64,000 bases of DNA from Cyanobium sp. Aljojuca 7A6 (GTDB lineage Bacteria; Cyanobacteriota; Cyanobacteriia; PCC-6307; Cyanobiaceae): contig NZ_JAGQCY010000002.1 of the NCBI RefSeq assembly GCF_024346455.1, forward strand, positions 1-64,000. The letters are read 5' to 3'. This document shows, in pieces, positions 1-9,038 of the stretch (position 1 is its first letter; every line of letters starts with the position of its first letter). Made by a program: the position numbers and the translations under genes. A model generated the notes under the pieces. That model was given only the letters and a program-made list of their open reading frames with translations. It was not told the DNA's origin and searched no databases.

Positions 1-193
1 GGCACAAGGGCCAAGAAAATCCACCCGAAGAGTTGAACCCCACTGCCGATCAGGGCTGTCCATGGCCGTCACAGACAAAAACGTTGTGGCTGGAGTCGGA
101 TTGGCGGCTATTTCAGCAGGCTCCTAGCCAGCCCAGCCGCCGCTGGCCCATGGCGCGCCACCGGTGTCATCGTTCTTCAGCTAGGCCCCGCCC
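1..193. other. Leading non-coding stretch
   Basis: No open frame with a plausible product was found here. I looked for a tRNA and for a promoter of the next gene and could support neither. The preceding gene may end to the left of the window. Confidence 0.4.
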
Positions 194-919
194 ATGACCC
201 TGTTGCTCGCCGTCCTGGCCCTGATCCTGTTGCTGGATCTGGTGGTGGTCGTGGTGCTGCTGCCTTCTCTGCTGATTCGCGGCCTGCTGGCGCCCTTGTT
301 TCCCGGTGTGGTCTTCTGCGGCCGGGGGGGGCAGAAGCGGCTCGCTCTCACCATCGACGACGGCCCCAGCGGCCCAGGATCGCAGGCCCTGTTGGCCTTG
401 CTGCGGGAACTGGAGGTGCCGGCCACCTTCTTTCTGATTGGTTCCCACCTGCAGCGCGATCACCGCTTCCCGCGCCGGGCCCTGCAGCAGGGCCACGACC
501 TCGGCAACCATCTCTGGTGCGACGAACGCTCCGCCTCCCTGCCGCCGTCCGCCTTCCAGCAGCAGCTCAGCGACACCGAACGGGCGATCGCCAGGGCCGC
601 CGCCCCAGCCCAACTTCAATGGCGCTGGTTCCGCCCCGGTGGCGGCTGGTTCCACCGGGCCATGCTGGGCTGGCTGTCGGACCGTTCCTATCGCCTGGTG
701 CTGGGCTCGATCTTTCCCTGGGACACCCTGCGGCCGCCCCTCTGGTTCGTGCGCCTGTTTGTGCGCCTCAATGCCCATCCCGGCGGCATCCTGGTGCTGC
801 ACGACACCCCGGCCTTCAGCGGCCGCACCCTGGAATCCCTGCGCCACATCGTTCCTGCGTTGCGTCGGCGCGGTTACAGCTTCGTGCCCCTGCAGGAGCT
901 GCTTGATCCGGCCCCCTGA
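194..919 (+). CDS. Polysaccharide deacetylase (NodB-fold) family protein, membrane-anchored
   Basis: This 241-residue protein begins with one hydrophobic segment (about residues 2-27) followed by a NodB-type carbohydrate esterase domain. Seen in sequence: the first catalytic motif TIDDGPS (53-59), the RPGGGWF motif, and a late LVLHDT motif. The second motif reads GNHLWCDERS, with Asp where classical family members have the second metal-binding His of HxxxH. As I remember it, a divergent subfamily shared with fungi has GNHxxxD here, so this is probably a family trait and not loss of function. The likely role is N- or O-deacetylation of a cell-envelope polysaccharide from the periplasmic side; the substrate cannot be told. 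It lies 57 bases upstream of lpxD, another envelope gene. The ATG at 194 places the membrane anchor directly at the N terminus. Confidence 0.8.
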   Translation: MTLLLAVLALILLLDLVVVVVLLPSLLIRGLLAPLFPGVVFCGRGGQKRLALTIDDGPSGPGSQALLALLRELEVPATFFLIGSHLQRDHRFPRRALQQGHDLGNHLWCDERSASLPPSAFQQQLSDTERAIARAAAPAQLQWRWFRPGGGWFHRAMLGWLSDRSYRLVLGSIFPWDTLRPPLWFVRLFVRLNAHPGGILVLHDTPAFSGRTLESLRHIVPALRRRGYSFVPLQELLDPAP

Positions 920-976
920 TCCCGCCTCCAAGGGTGGGCGTGGGGCCTACGATCCGGGCCGTCCGCCCCCTGGGGA

Positions 977-2005
977 ATGCGCTTCAGCAGCCTGCTCACC
1001 CGGATCGGCGCCGTGCAGGACGGCAGCCCGCGGAACCTGGCGGGGGATCCGGAGATCACGGGTGCCGAAGCGCTGGATCGCGCCGGCCCCGGCCAGCTGG
1101 CCTTCCTTGAACCCGGCAACGCCCTGGCAGCCGCTCTCTCCGCCAGCCGTGCCGCCGCCCTGCTGCTGCCCCTCGACGAAGAGATCCAGCAGCTGGCCAG
1201 CGACCGCGGCCTGGCCTGGGTGGCCCTCGCCAACCCCCGGCTCGGCTTCGCCGAAGCCCTCGCCGCCCTGCATCCGCCCACCCCGAAGCCCCCGGGGATC
1301 CACACCAGTGCCGTGGTCGACCCCAGCGCGGCTGTGGCCGCCGCGGTGCATGTGGGGGCCCACGCGGTGATCGGCGCCGACTGCGTTGTGGCCGGCGGCT
1401 GCGTGCTCCATCCCGGGGTCGTCCTTTATGAGAATGTGCAGCTCGGCGAAGGCTGCGAAATCCATGCTCAGGCGGTGCTCCACCCCGGCAGCCGCCTCGG
1501 GGCGGGGTGCGTGGTGCAGTCGCAGGCAGTGATCGGCGCCGAGGGCTTCGGTTTCGTGCCCACCGCCACCGGTTGGGTGAAGATGCCCCAGACCGGCCAG
1601 GTGGTGCTCGAGGACGGCGTCGAGGTGGGCTGCGGTTCCACCATCGATCGTCCCGCCGTCGGTGAGACCCGCATCGGTGCCGGCACCAAGATCGACAACC
1701 TCGTCCACGTCGGCCATGGCGTGGTGACGGGCAAGGGCTGTGCCCTGGCCGCCCAGGTGGGCATCGCCGGCGGCGCCGTGCTCGGCAACGGTGTGATCCT
1801 GGCCGGCCAGGTGGGGGTGGCCAACCGGGCCGTGATCGGTGATCGGGCCATCGCCTCCTCCAAGTCCGGCATCCATGGCGAGATTGCCGCCGGAGAGGTG
1901 GTCAGCGGGTACCCCGCCATTCCCAACCGACTCTGGCTGCGCTGCTCCGCCGTCTTCAACAAGCTGCCTGAGATGGCCCGCACCCTGCGCCAGCTGCAGA
2001 AGTAG
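977..2005 (+). CDS. lpxD: UDP-3-O-acylglucosamine N-acyltransferase
   Basis: LpxD transfers the second hydroxyacyl chain onto UDP-3-O-acylglucosamine in lipid A synthesis, in the cytoplasm. The 342-residue length is normal. The N-terminal uridine-binding domain (about 1-100) is followed by a left-handed beta helix built from hexapeptide repeats (for example [15 protein letters not shown] and [20 protein letters not shown]). The catalytic His lies in LVHVGHGV, equivalent to the His of the E. coli enzyme. A short C-terminal helical tail follows [13 protein letters not shown]. leuB begins 29 bases downstream on the same strand, so the two are probably co-transcribed. Confidence 0.95.
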   Translation: MRFSSLLTRIGAVQDGSPRNLAGDPEITGAEALDRAGPGQLAFLEPGNALAAALSASRAAALLLPLDEEIQQLASDRGLAWVALANPRLGFAEALAALHPPTPKPPGIHTSAVVDPSAAVAAAVHVGAHAVIGADCVVAGGCVLHPGVVLYENVQLGEGCEIHAQAVLHPGSRLGAGCVVQSQAVIGAEGFGFVPTATGWVKMPQTGQVVLEDGVEVGCGSTIDRPAVGETRIGAGTKIDNLVHVGHGVVTGKGCALAAQVGIAGGAVLGNGVILAGQVGVANRAVIGDRAIASSKSGIHGEIAAGEVVSGYPAIPNRLWLRCSAVFNKLPEMARTLRQLQK

Positions 2006-2034
2006 CCTCGCCTGCTGAGCGGCCCCCCTTCGCG

Positions 2035-3117
<1,083 letters not shown>

Positions 3118-3197
3118 ACGCCCCCGTCAGGTAACGCCCGTTGGGGGTGCGGACCGGCGACCTGCCAAACTCACACCCTCTGAACCCCCCTGCGTCG

Positions 3198-4100
3198 ATG
3201 TCGAAGCGTCACCCGGTCGTGGCAGTCACCGGTTCCTCGGGAGCGGGAACCAGCACCGTCAAACGGGCCTTCGAGCACATCTTTTCCCGCGAGGGCATCA
3301 TCCCGGCGGTGGTGGAAGGCGACAGCTTCCACCGCTTCGAGCGCGGCCCGATGAAGCAGGCGATGGCCGAAGCCCAGTCCCGCGGGGAGAACTTCTCCCA
3401 CTTCGGCCCCGAGGCCAACATCTTCGACAAGCTCGAAGAGCTGTTCCGCACCTACAGCGAGACCGGCAGCGGCGACCGCCGTTACTACCTCCACTCGGTG
3501 GAGGAGGCGGCCGAGCACAACGCTCGTCTGGGAACCAGCCTGGAGCCCGGCCAATTCACTCCCTGGGAATCCATCCCCTCCGACACCCATCTTCTTTTCT
3601 ATGAAGGCCTCCACGGCGGCGTGGTGGGCGACGGTTACGACGTGGCCTCGATGGTGGATCTGCTCATCGGTGTGGTGCCGATCGCCAACCTGGAGTGGAT
3701 CCAGAAGATCTCCCGCGACAACGCCGAGCGCGGCTACTCGGCCGAAGCGATCGTCGACACGATCCTGCGTCGCATGCCGGACTACATCAACCACATCTGC
3801 CCCCAGTTCAGCCTCACCGACATCAACTTCCAGCGGGTGCCCACGGTGGACACCTCCAACCCGTTCATCTGCCGCAACATCCCCACCCCTGACGAGAGCT
3901 TCGTCATCATTCACTTCCGCAAGGGTGCCCGGGAGAAGTGGGGCATCGACTTCTCCTACCTGCTGCGCATGATCAACGGCTCCTTCATGTCGAGCCCCAC
4001 CAGCATCGTGGTAAACGGCGGCAAGATGGGCTTCGCGATGGAGATCATCCTCACTCCGATCATCCACAAGATGATCGAGGAGCAGAAGAAACTCAGCTGA
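3198..4100 (+). CDS. prk: Phosphoribulokinase, class I (proteobacterial-type)
   Basis: This enzyme phosphorylates ribulose 5-phosphate to ribulose 1,5-bisphosphate in the Calvin cycle. I chose the internal ATG at 3198, not 3141, because MSKRHPVVAVTGSSGAGTST matches the known start of class I enzymes with the P-loop at residues 12-20. Other landmarks are EGDSFHRF, the Walker B-like LLFYEGLHGGVV, NLEWIQKISRD and QRVPTVDTSNPF. At 300 residues it has the size of the octameric purple-bacterial enzyme. The only two cysteines lie in NHICPQ and FICRN, so the N-terminal pair used for thioredoxin/CP12 control in plant-type (class II) enzymes is absent. Redox regulation of the classical kind therefore looks unlikely for this copy. 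Confidence 0.93.
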   Translation: MSKRHPVVAVTGSSGAGTSTVKRAFEHIFSREGIIPAVVEGDSFHRFERGPMKQAMAEAQSRGENFSHFGPEANIFDKLEELFRTYSETGSGDRRYYLHSVEEAAEHNARLGTSLEPGQFTPWESIPSDTHLLFYEGLHGGVVGDGYDVASMVDLLIGVVPIANLEWIQKISRDNAERGYSAEAIVDTILRRMPDYINHICPQFSLTDINFQRVPTVDTSNPFICRNIPTPDESFVIIHFRKGAREKWGIDFSYLLRMINGSFMSSPTSIVVNGGKMGFAMEIILTPIIHKMIEEQKKLS

Positions 4101-4120
4101 AGATCAGCCTCTTGATCTTC
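4099..4120 (+). terminator. Hairpin at the end of prk
   Basis: A perfect 8-base stem (GAAGATCA with TGATCTTC) around a six-base loop begins inside the prk stop codon and is followed by CTTTC. The T run is short, so it may only attenuate or protect the 3' end of the message. Confidence 0.5.
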
Positions 4121-4152
4121 CTTTCGGCCCTAAGATCCCCCGAAAGGAACCG

Positions 4153-4515
4153 GTGAATCCCATCACCGCCCAGCCCCCCACCATCAAACCTTCCGGATCC
4201 GGCAGTCCGTCCTTCCAGATCCGTGGCGTGGAGTCTTCGACGTCCTCGTCCCAGGGCTTCCTCCGCCTCGATCGCATCAACAGCGGCGAGTTGCTGTGTC
4301 ACGCGCGCCGCGTCTATTTCCGTTTCCTGGAGTCCTGCCCCACCGCGCCAGAGCCGCTGGGGGTCGTCCTTCTCGGCTCCGGCCCCCAGGGACGGGTGGT
4401 GTTTGAGCTCCCGATCCTCCTGCCGGATGAGCAGTACGTGTCGATGGACCTGCTGCGTCCCCGCGCGGCCCGGGGCCGCAGCGCCCGGGGGGGGACCAGC
4501 CGCCTGCTCCCATGA
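4153..4515 (+). CDS. Conserved hypothetical protein
   Basis: I do not recognise this 120-residue protein. It starts at a GTG preceded at a good distance by AAAGGAAC. The first 35 residues are polar and probably disordered. The core (about 36-105) has alternating hydrophobic stretches such as GVVLLGSGPQGRVVFELPILLPDEQYVSMDLL, suggesting a small beta domain. The tail is Arg-rich. Its stop overlaps the pilD start (ATGA, 4512-4515), so the two are translationally coupled, but that does not define its role. There is no signal peptide or membrane segment, so it is probably cytoplasmic. Confidence 0.6.
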   Translation: MNPITAQPPTIKPSGSGSPSFQIRGVESSTSSSQGFLRLDRINSGELLCHARRVYFRFLESCPTAPEPLGVVLLGSGPQGRVVFELPILLPDEQYVSMDLLRPRAARGRSARGGTSRLLP

Positions 4516-5363
4516 CCCCAGCCCCTCTCCTGTCGACGGTCCTTCCCCTGTCCCTGCTGGCCCCCTTCGTGGCCCTGGCGGGCGCCTGCATCGGCAGTTT
4601 CCTGAACGTGGTGGTTTGGCGGCTTCCGCGGCAGGAGTCGCTGGTGTTCCCCGGCAGCCATTGCCCCCGTTGCGGCGCCTCCCTGGCCTGGTTCGAGAAC
4701 CTGCCGCTGCTCAGCTGGCTGCTGCTGCGCGGCCGCTGCCGCCACTGCCAGGCGCCCATCGCCGTTCGCTACCCCTTAGTGGAGCTGCTCACCGCCGGCC
4801 TCTGGGTGGCGATGCTCTTCGCCCGCCCCGCCGCCATGGGCCCCGATCCCAGCCCCTGGCTGCTGCTGGCGGCCGGATGGTTGCTGGCCAGCTGGCTGCT
4901 CCCCCTGGCCCTGATCGACCTCGACAGCCTCTGGCTGCCGGAACCCCTTTGCCGCTGGGGGGTGTGGCTGGGCCTGGCGCTCACGGCCGCCGTCGGCTTT
5001 CAGCAGGGGGCCGTGGTCGGACGCAGCCTGCTGTTCTCCCATCTGCTGGCCGTGGCCGCCGGCCTGCTGGGCTTCGAGGCCCTCAGCGCCCTGGCTGAGA
5101 AGGCGATGGGCCGGCCGGCCCTGGGGCTCGGGGACGCCAAGCTTGCGGCCCTGATGGGGGCCTGGCTCGGACCTCTGGGTCTCGGCCTGGCCGTCAGCCT
5201 GTCCGTTCTCGGTGGCGCCCTGATCGGCGGGCTGGCCCGCCTCACCGGCCGGCTCGGCCCCCAACAACCCTTCCCCTTCGGGCCCTTTCTCGCCGCCGGT
5301 GCCCTGGCCGTCTGGATCGGTGGCCATGCCCCCTGGCTGCATCTGTGGGGCCTGGGTCTTTAA
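4512..5363 (+). CDS. pilD: Type IV prepilin peptidase (A24 family)
   Basis: PilD cleaves the leader from type IV prepilins and pseudopilins and usually methylates the new N terminus, at the inner membrane. The 283-residue protein shows the N-terminal domain with two CxxC pairs (CPRCGASLAW and CRHCQAPIAVRYPLVE), which is the usual zinc-bearing cytoplasmic loop. It is followed by several hydrophobic segments. The two catalytic aspartates fit LIDLDSLWLPEPL and the GxGD motif LGLGDAKLAALMGAWLG. The start is the ATG overlapping the upstream stop. No other pilus gene is in view. Confidence 0.92.
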   Translation: MTPAPLLSTVLPLSLLAPFVALAGACIGSFLNVVVWRLPRQESLVFPGSHCPRCGASLAWFENLPLLSWLLLRGRCRHCQAPIAVRYPLVELLTAGLWVAMLFARPAAMGPDPSPWLLLAAGWLLASWLLPLALIDLDSLWLPEPLCRWGVWLGLALTAAVGFQQGAVVGRSLLFSHLLAVAAGLLGFEALSALAEKAMGRPALGLGDAKLAALMGAWLGPLGLGLAVSLSVLGGALIGGLARLTGRLGPQQPFPFGPFLAAGALAVWIGGHAPWLHLWGLGL

Positions 5364-5399
5364 TGACTGGTCAGCCGTCACCCTTGCTTCCGTCGCCCC

Positions 5400-6290
5400 A
5401 TGTCCCTGTTCGACTGGTTCGCCGATCGCCGCAAGAACGCCCCGGCCGTGCGGGCCAGCAAGGGGCCTGAAGCCGACGAGGGCGATGGCCTCTGGAGCAA
5501 GTGCGCCGAATGTGGCCTGGTGGTGTACCGCAAGGACCTGATCGCCAACGCCAGCGTCTGCAAGGGCTGCGGCCACCATCACCGCATCGACAGCAGCGAG
5601 CGCATCCGCCTGATCGCCGATGAGGGCAGCTTCGAGCCGATCGATGCCGATCTGGCCCCCACCGATCCCCTCGCCTTCAAGGACCGGCGCAGCTATGCCG
5701 ACCGGCTGCGGGACACCCAGCGGGCCACGGGCCTGCGCGATGCGGTGGTCACCGGCCTCTGTCGCCTGGAGGGCATGCCCCTGGCCCTGGGGGTGATGGA
5801 TTTCCGTTTCATGGGCGGTTCGATGGGCTCGGTGGTGGGCGAGAAGCTCACCCGGCTGGTGGAACTGGCCACCGCCCGCCGCTACCCGTTGCTGATCGTC
5901 TGCGCCTCCGGCGGTGCCCGCATGCAGGAGGGGATGCTCAGCCTGATGCAGATGGCCAAGGTGTCCGGCGCCTTGCAGCGCCACCGCAGCGCCGAACTGC
6001 TCTACCTGCCGCTGCTCACCCATCCCACCACCGGTGGGGTCACCGCCAGCTTCGCCATGCTGGGCGATCTGATCCTGGCCGAGCCCAAGGCGATGATCGC
6101 CTTCGCCGGCAGGCGCGTCATCGAGCAGACCCTGGGCGAAAAGCTGCCCGAGGGTTTCCAGACCGCCGAGTATCTGCAGGACCACGGCTTCGTGGACACG
6201 ATTGTGCCCCGGCCCGAGCTGCGCGGCACCCTGGCCACCCTGCTGCGGCTGCACGGCAGCCTGCGGCCGGCCGTGTCCGTGGTGCCATGA
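5400..6290 (+). CDS. accD: Acetyl-CoA carboxylase carboxyltransferase subunit beta
   Basis: AccD is one half of the carboxyltransferase that makes malonyl-CoA for fatty acid synthesis, acting with AccA in the cytoplasm. The 296-residue protein carries the N-terminal zinc finger (Cys35, Cys38, Cys54, Cys57) and the crotonase-like core with [13 protein letters not shown], the SGGARMQEG oxyanion-type motif, [11 protein letters not shown] and [10 protein letters not shown]. Length and order are typical. Its stop codon overlaps the next start by four bases (ATGA at 6287-6290), tying the following secreted protein to it. Confidence 0.96.
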   Translation: MSLFDWFADRRKNAPAVRASKGPEADEGDGLWSKCAECGLVVYRKDLIANASVCKGCGHHHRIDSSERIRLIADEGSFEPIDADLAPTDPLAFKDRRSYADRLRDTQRATGLRDAVVTGLCRLEGMPLALGVMDFRFMGGSMGSVVGEKLTRLVELATARRYPLLIVCASGGARMQEGMLSLMQMAKVSGALQRHRSAELLYLPLLTHPTTGGVTASFAMLGDLILAEPKAMIAFAGRRVIEQTLGEKLPEGFQTAEYLQDHGFVDTIVPRPELRGTLATLLRLHGSLRPAVSVVP

Positions 6291-6733
6291 GCGGTGTCAT
6301 GAGCGGTGGCCGCGCCCCATTCGCCGCCGGTCTGCTGGCGGTGCTGCTGCTGCTGGGGTGCTGGCTGATGTCTCCCGCCGCCGCCATGGCCGGTCCGGTC
6401 GACTGGCAGGAGGTGGAAGCCAGCCCAGAGGGCCGCCAGTGGTGGGACTCCGGCAGCCTGCGCTTCGACCCTGAGGGTCGCCTCTCGGTGCTCAGCCGCT
6501 TCCAGCCCGCCGCCGCCCCCGATGCCGCCGAGGACGATCGCCCCCCCGTCGGGCAGTTGTATGTGATGCAGCTCGATTGCGACGAGGAGCTCTACCGCGA
6601 CACGTCGGTCAACGGCCTGCCCCGCTGGGGCGCCACCTGGGAAGCCGCCGCCGGCGACAACCTCACAATCCGGGTCTTGCACGCCGCCTGCGCGGCTGCC
6701 CGCCTGTCCCAGGAAAGCGATGCGACGGCCTGA
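6287..6733 (+). CDS. Exported conserved hypothetical protein
   Basis: This 148-residue protein has a signal peptide: a basic start, a hydrophobic core rich in Leu (about 14-27) and a likely cleavage after AAAMA near residue 36. A Cys after LLLLG could instead be read as a lipobox, but the fit is poor. The mature part ([31 protein letters not shown]) resembles the surface-adhesin-E-like domain seen in many small cyanobacterial periplasmic proteins; this is an impression from pattern only. A second ATG lies at 6299. It overlaps both accD (4 bases) and the next gene (14 bases). Confidence 0.6.
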   Translation: MSGVMSGGRAPFAAGLLAVLLLLGCWLMSPAAAMAGPVDWQEVEASPEGRQWWDSGSLRFDPEGRLSVLSRFQPAAAPDAAEDDRPPVGQLYVMQLDCDEELYRDTSVNGLPRWGATWEAAAGDNLTIRVLHAACAAARLSQESDATA

Positions 6734-7802
6734 CGCTCCCCTGCGGGTTGCCATCGCCGGCCTTGGCTTCGGCGAGAAAGTGATCCTGCCGGCCCTGCGC
6801 GATTGCCCGGGCACCGACCCGGTGGCCCTCTGGCATCCCCGCAAGGAGCGGGCCGCCGCCGCGGGCCAGGCGGCGGAGCTGCCCGCCTTCGACGACTTCG
6901 CCGCCCTGCTGGCCGATCCCGCCGTGGAGGCGGTGGTGATCGCCACCCCCCCCGAACCCCGCTTCGCCCTGGCCAGGGCGGCCCTGGAGGCCGGCAAGCA
7001 CCTGCTGCTGGAGAAGCCGGTGGCGCTGAACGCCGAGCAGGTGGAGGCGCTGCAGCGCCTCGCCATCGAACGGGGCCTGGGGGTGGCGGTGGACTTTGAG
7101 TACCGGGCCGTGCCCCATGTCCAGCAGCTGGCCGCCCTGGTCGCCCAGGGGGTGCTGGGGGATCCCTGGCTGGTGAAGTTCGACTGGCTGATGAGCAGCC
7201 GCGCCGATCCCCGCCGGCCCCACACCTGGTACTCCCAGGCGGTGGCCGGCGGCGGCGTGCTCGGGGCCCTCGGCACCCACGCCTTCGACACCCTCCACTG
7301 GCTGATCGGCCCCAGCCGGGGCCTCACCGCCCGGCTCAGCACCGCCATCGCCGAGCGCCCCATCCCCGGCACCACCGCCATGGGCGTGGTGGATGCGGAG
7401 GACAGCGCCCTGATCCAGCTCGACCTCGAAGACCGCCGGGGCCGGGCCGTTCCCGCCCAGCTCAGCCTCTCCTCGGTGGCCCGGGCGGGGCGGGGTTACT
7501 GGATCGAGCTGTACGGCAGCGAGGCCACGCTGGTGCTGGGCTCCAGCAACCAGGCCGACTACGTGCATGGCATGCAGCTGTGGATGGCCCGGCCGGGGGA
7601 GGCCCTGCGGCCCATCCCGGCCGATCCGACCCTGGCCTATGGCCGCACCTGGGAGGACGGGCGCATCGCCCCGGTGCGACGGTTGCTGGGCTGGTGGGCA
7701 CAGGCGGTAAGGGAGCGCCGGCCGATGGTGCCGGGGCTTGCCGAGGCCGTGACCAGCCAGCGTTGCTGCGACTGGGCCCGCCTGGGCACAGGAAGCCCGT
7801 AG
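6720..7802 (+). CDS. Gfo/Idh/MocA family oxidoreductase
   Basis: This is a 360-residue NAD(P)-dependent oxidoreductase. The Rossmann fold is at the start (VAIAGLGFGEKVILPAL), followed by the family signature LLEKPVALNAEQVEAL, whose EKP Lys is the usual catalytic or cofactor-contacting residue, and by the C-terminal sheet domain (GGGVLGALGTHAFDTLHWLIG). Members act on sugars, inositols or, in one branch, biliverdin; the substrate cannot be read from sequence. It sits between accD and the aldolase gene and starts inside the preceding gene. Confidence 0.85.
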   Translation: MRRPDAPLRVAIAGLGFGEKVILPALRDCPGTDPVALWHPRKERAAAAGQAAELPAFDDFAALLADPAVEAVVIATPPEPRFALARAALEAGKHLLLEKPVALNAEQVEALQRLAIERGLGVAVDFEYRAVPHVQQLAALVAQGVLGDPWLVKFDWLMSSRADPRRPHTWYSQAVAGGGVLGALGTHAFDTLHWLIGPSRGLTARLSTAIAERPIPGTTAMGVVDAEDSALIQLDLEDRRGRAVPAQLSLSSVARAGRGYWIELYGSEATLVLGSSNQADYVHGMQLWMARPGEALRPIPADPTLAYGRTWEDGRIAPVRRLLGWWAQAVRERRPMVPGLAEAVTSQRCCDWARLGTGSP

Positions 7803-7830
7803 GGCATCCCTTAGACTCCCCGTCAGACCC

Positions 7831-7847
7831 GGCGGGAGGATCCCGCC
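7831..7847 (+). other. Hairpin in the fba leader
   Basis: GGCGGG and CCCGCC form a 6-base GC stem around a five-base loop, 60 bases before the fba start. No T run follows, so it is more likely a structured 5' leader or an RNA stability element than a terminator. Confidence 0.35.
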
Positions 7848-7907
7848 AGCCGTCCTTCGACCACGGTTCTCCCCAACCGTACCCACCCAAAAACCGCGAG
7901 ATTTCCC

Positions 7908-8981
7908 ATGGCGCTCGTACCGCTTCGTCTGCTGCTCGATCACGCCGCAGAAAACGGCTACGGCATTCCTGCCTTCAACGTCAACAACCTGGAGCAGGTG
8001 CAGTCGATCATGGAGGCTGCCTATGAAACCGACAGCCCGGTGATCCTGCAGGCCTCCCGCGGCGCCCGTCAGTACGCCGGCGAAAGCTTCCTGCGCCACC
8101 TGATCCTGGCCGCGGTGGAAACCTATCCCGACATCCCGGTGGTGATGCACCAGGACCACGGCAACAGCCCCGCCACCTGCTACGGCGCCGCCGCCAACGG
8201 CTTCACCTCGGTGATGATGGACGGCTCCCTCGAGGCCGACGCCAAGACCCCCGCCAGCTACGACTACAACGTGGCCGTCACCAAGGAAGTGGTGGATGTG
8301 GCCCACGCCATCGGCGTGAGTGTGGAAGGCGAACTGGGTTGCCTGGGTTCTTTGGAAACCGGCAAGGGTGAAGCCGAGGACGGCCATGGTTTCGAGGGCT
8401 CCCTCGACCATTCCCAGCTCCTCACCGACCCCGCCGAGGCGGCCGACTTCGTCGCCAAGACCAAGGTGGATGCCCTGGCCATCGCCATCGGCACCAGCCA
8501 CGGCGCCTACAAGTTCACCCGCAAGCCCACCGGCGAAGTGCTGGCCATCTCCCGGATCGCCGAGATCCACAAGGCCATCCCCAACACCCACCTGGTGATG
8601 CACGGCTCCAGCTCCGTTCCCCAGGAATGGCTGGACATGATCAACAAGTACGGCGGCGCCATCCCCGAGACCTACGGCGTTCCCGTTGAGGAGATCCAGG
8701 AAGGCATCCGCAACGGCGTGCGCAAGGTGAACATCGACACCGACAACCGCCTCGCCTTCACCGCCGCCGTGCGTGAAGCCGCCGCCAAGGATCCTGCCAA
8801 CTTCGACCCCCGCCACTTCAACAAGCCCGCCCGGGCCTACATGAAGAAGGTCTGCCTCGACCGTTACCAGCAGTTCTGGTGTGCCGGCAACGCCAGCAAG
8901 ATCAAGCAGCGCGACATCAACTACTACGCCGCCCTCTACGCCAAGGGCGCCCTCGATCCCAAGACCGCCGTGGCCGTCTGA
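7908..8981 (+). CDS. fba: Fructose-bisphosphate aldolase, class II (Calvin cycle subtype)
   Basis: This zinc-dependent aldolase makes or splits fructose 1,6-bisphosphate and, in the Calvin cycle, also sedoheptulose 1,7-bisphosphate. The 357-residue protein has the class II motifs: [29 protein letters not shown] (residues around 80-95, with Asp83 and zinc-binding His84), [25 protein letters not shown] and [13 protein letters not shown]. Length and the extended C terminus fit the subtype found in autotrophs. It is separated from the upstream gene by 105 bases and ends in a strong terminator, so it is probably the last gene of its unit. Confidence 0.96.
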   Translation: MALVPLRLLLDHAAENGYGIPAFNVNNLEQVQSIMEAAYETDSPVILQASRGARQYAGESFLRHLILAAVETYPDIPVVMHQDHGNSPATCYGAAANGFTSVMMDGSLEADAKTPASYDYNVAVTKEVVDVAHAIGVSVEGELGCLGSLETGKGEAEDGHGFEGSLDHSQLLTDPAEAADFVAKTKVDALAIAIGTSHGAYKFTRKPTGEVLAISRIAEIHKAIPNTHLVMHGSSSVPQEWLDMINKYGGAIPETYGVPVEEIQEGIRNGVRKVNIDTDNRLAFTAAVREAAAKDPANFDPRHFNKPARAYMKKVCLDRYQQFWCAGNASKIKQRDINYYAALYAKGALDPKTAVAV

Positions 8982-9005
8982 AAGGCGTCCTGTCAGCGAT
9001 CCTTC

Positions 9006-9028
9006 GGGGGCCCAGGGGCCCCCTTTTT
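9006..9028 (+). terminator. Rho-independent terminator of fba
   Basis: A 7-base all-GC stem (GGGGGCC with GGCCCCC) with a CAGG loop is followed at once by TTTTT. It lies 24 bases after the fba stop and separates fba from the convergent gene. Confidence 0.85.
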
Positions 9029-9038
9029 CATGGCGCTC

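Noticed and set aside
1..193. Possible tRNA in the first 200 bases (GTTGAACCCC stretch)
   Set aside because: No acceptor, D or anticodon stems could be folded around it.
6663..8816. A 717-codon minus-strand frame opposite the oxidoreductase and aldolase genes
   Set aside because: It is a Gly/Val/His-rich antisense shadow produced by high G+C; both plus-strand genes are certain.
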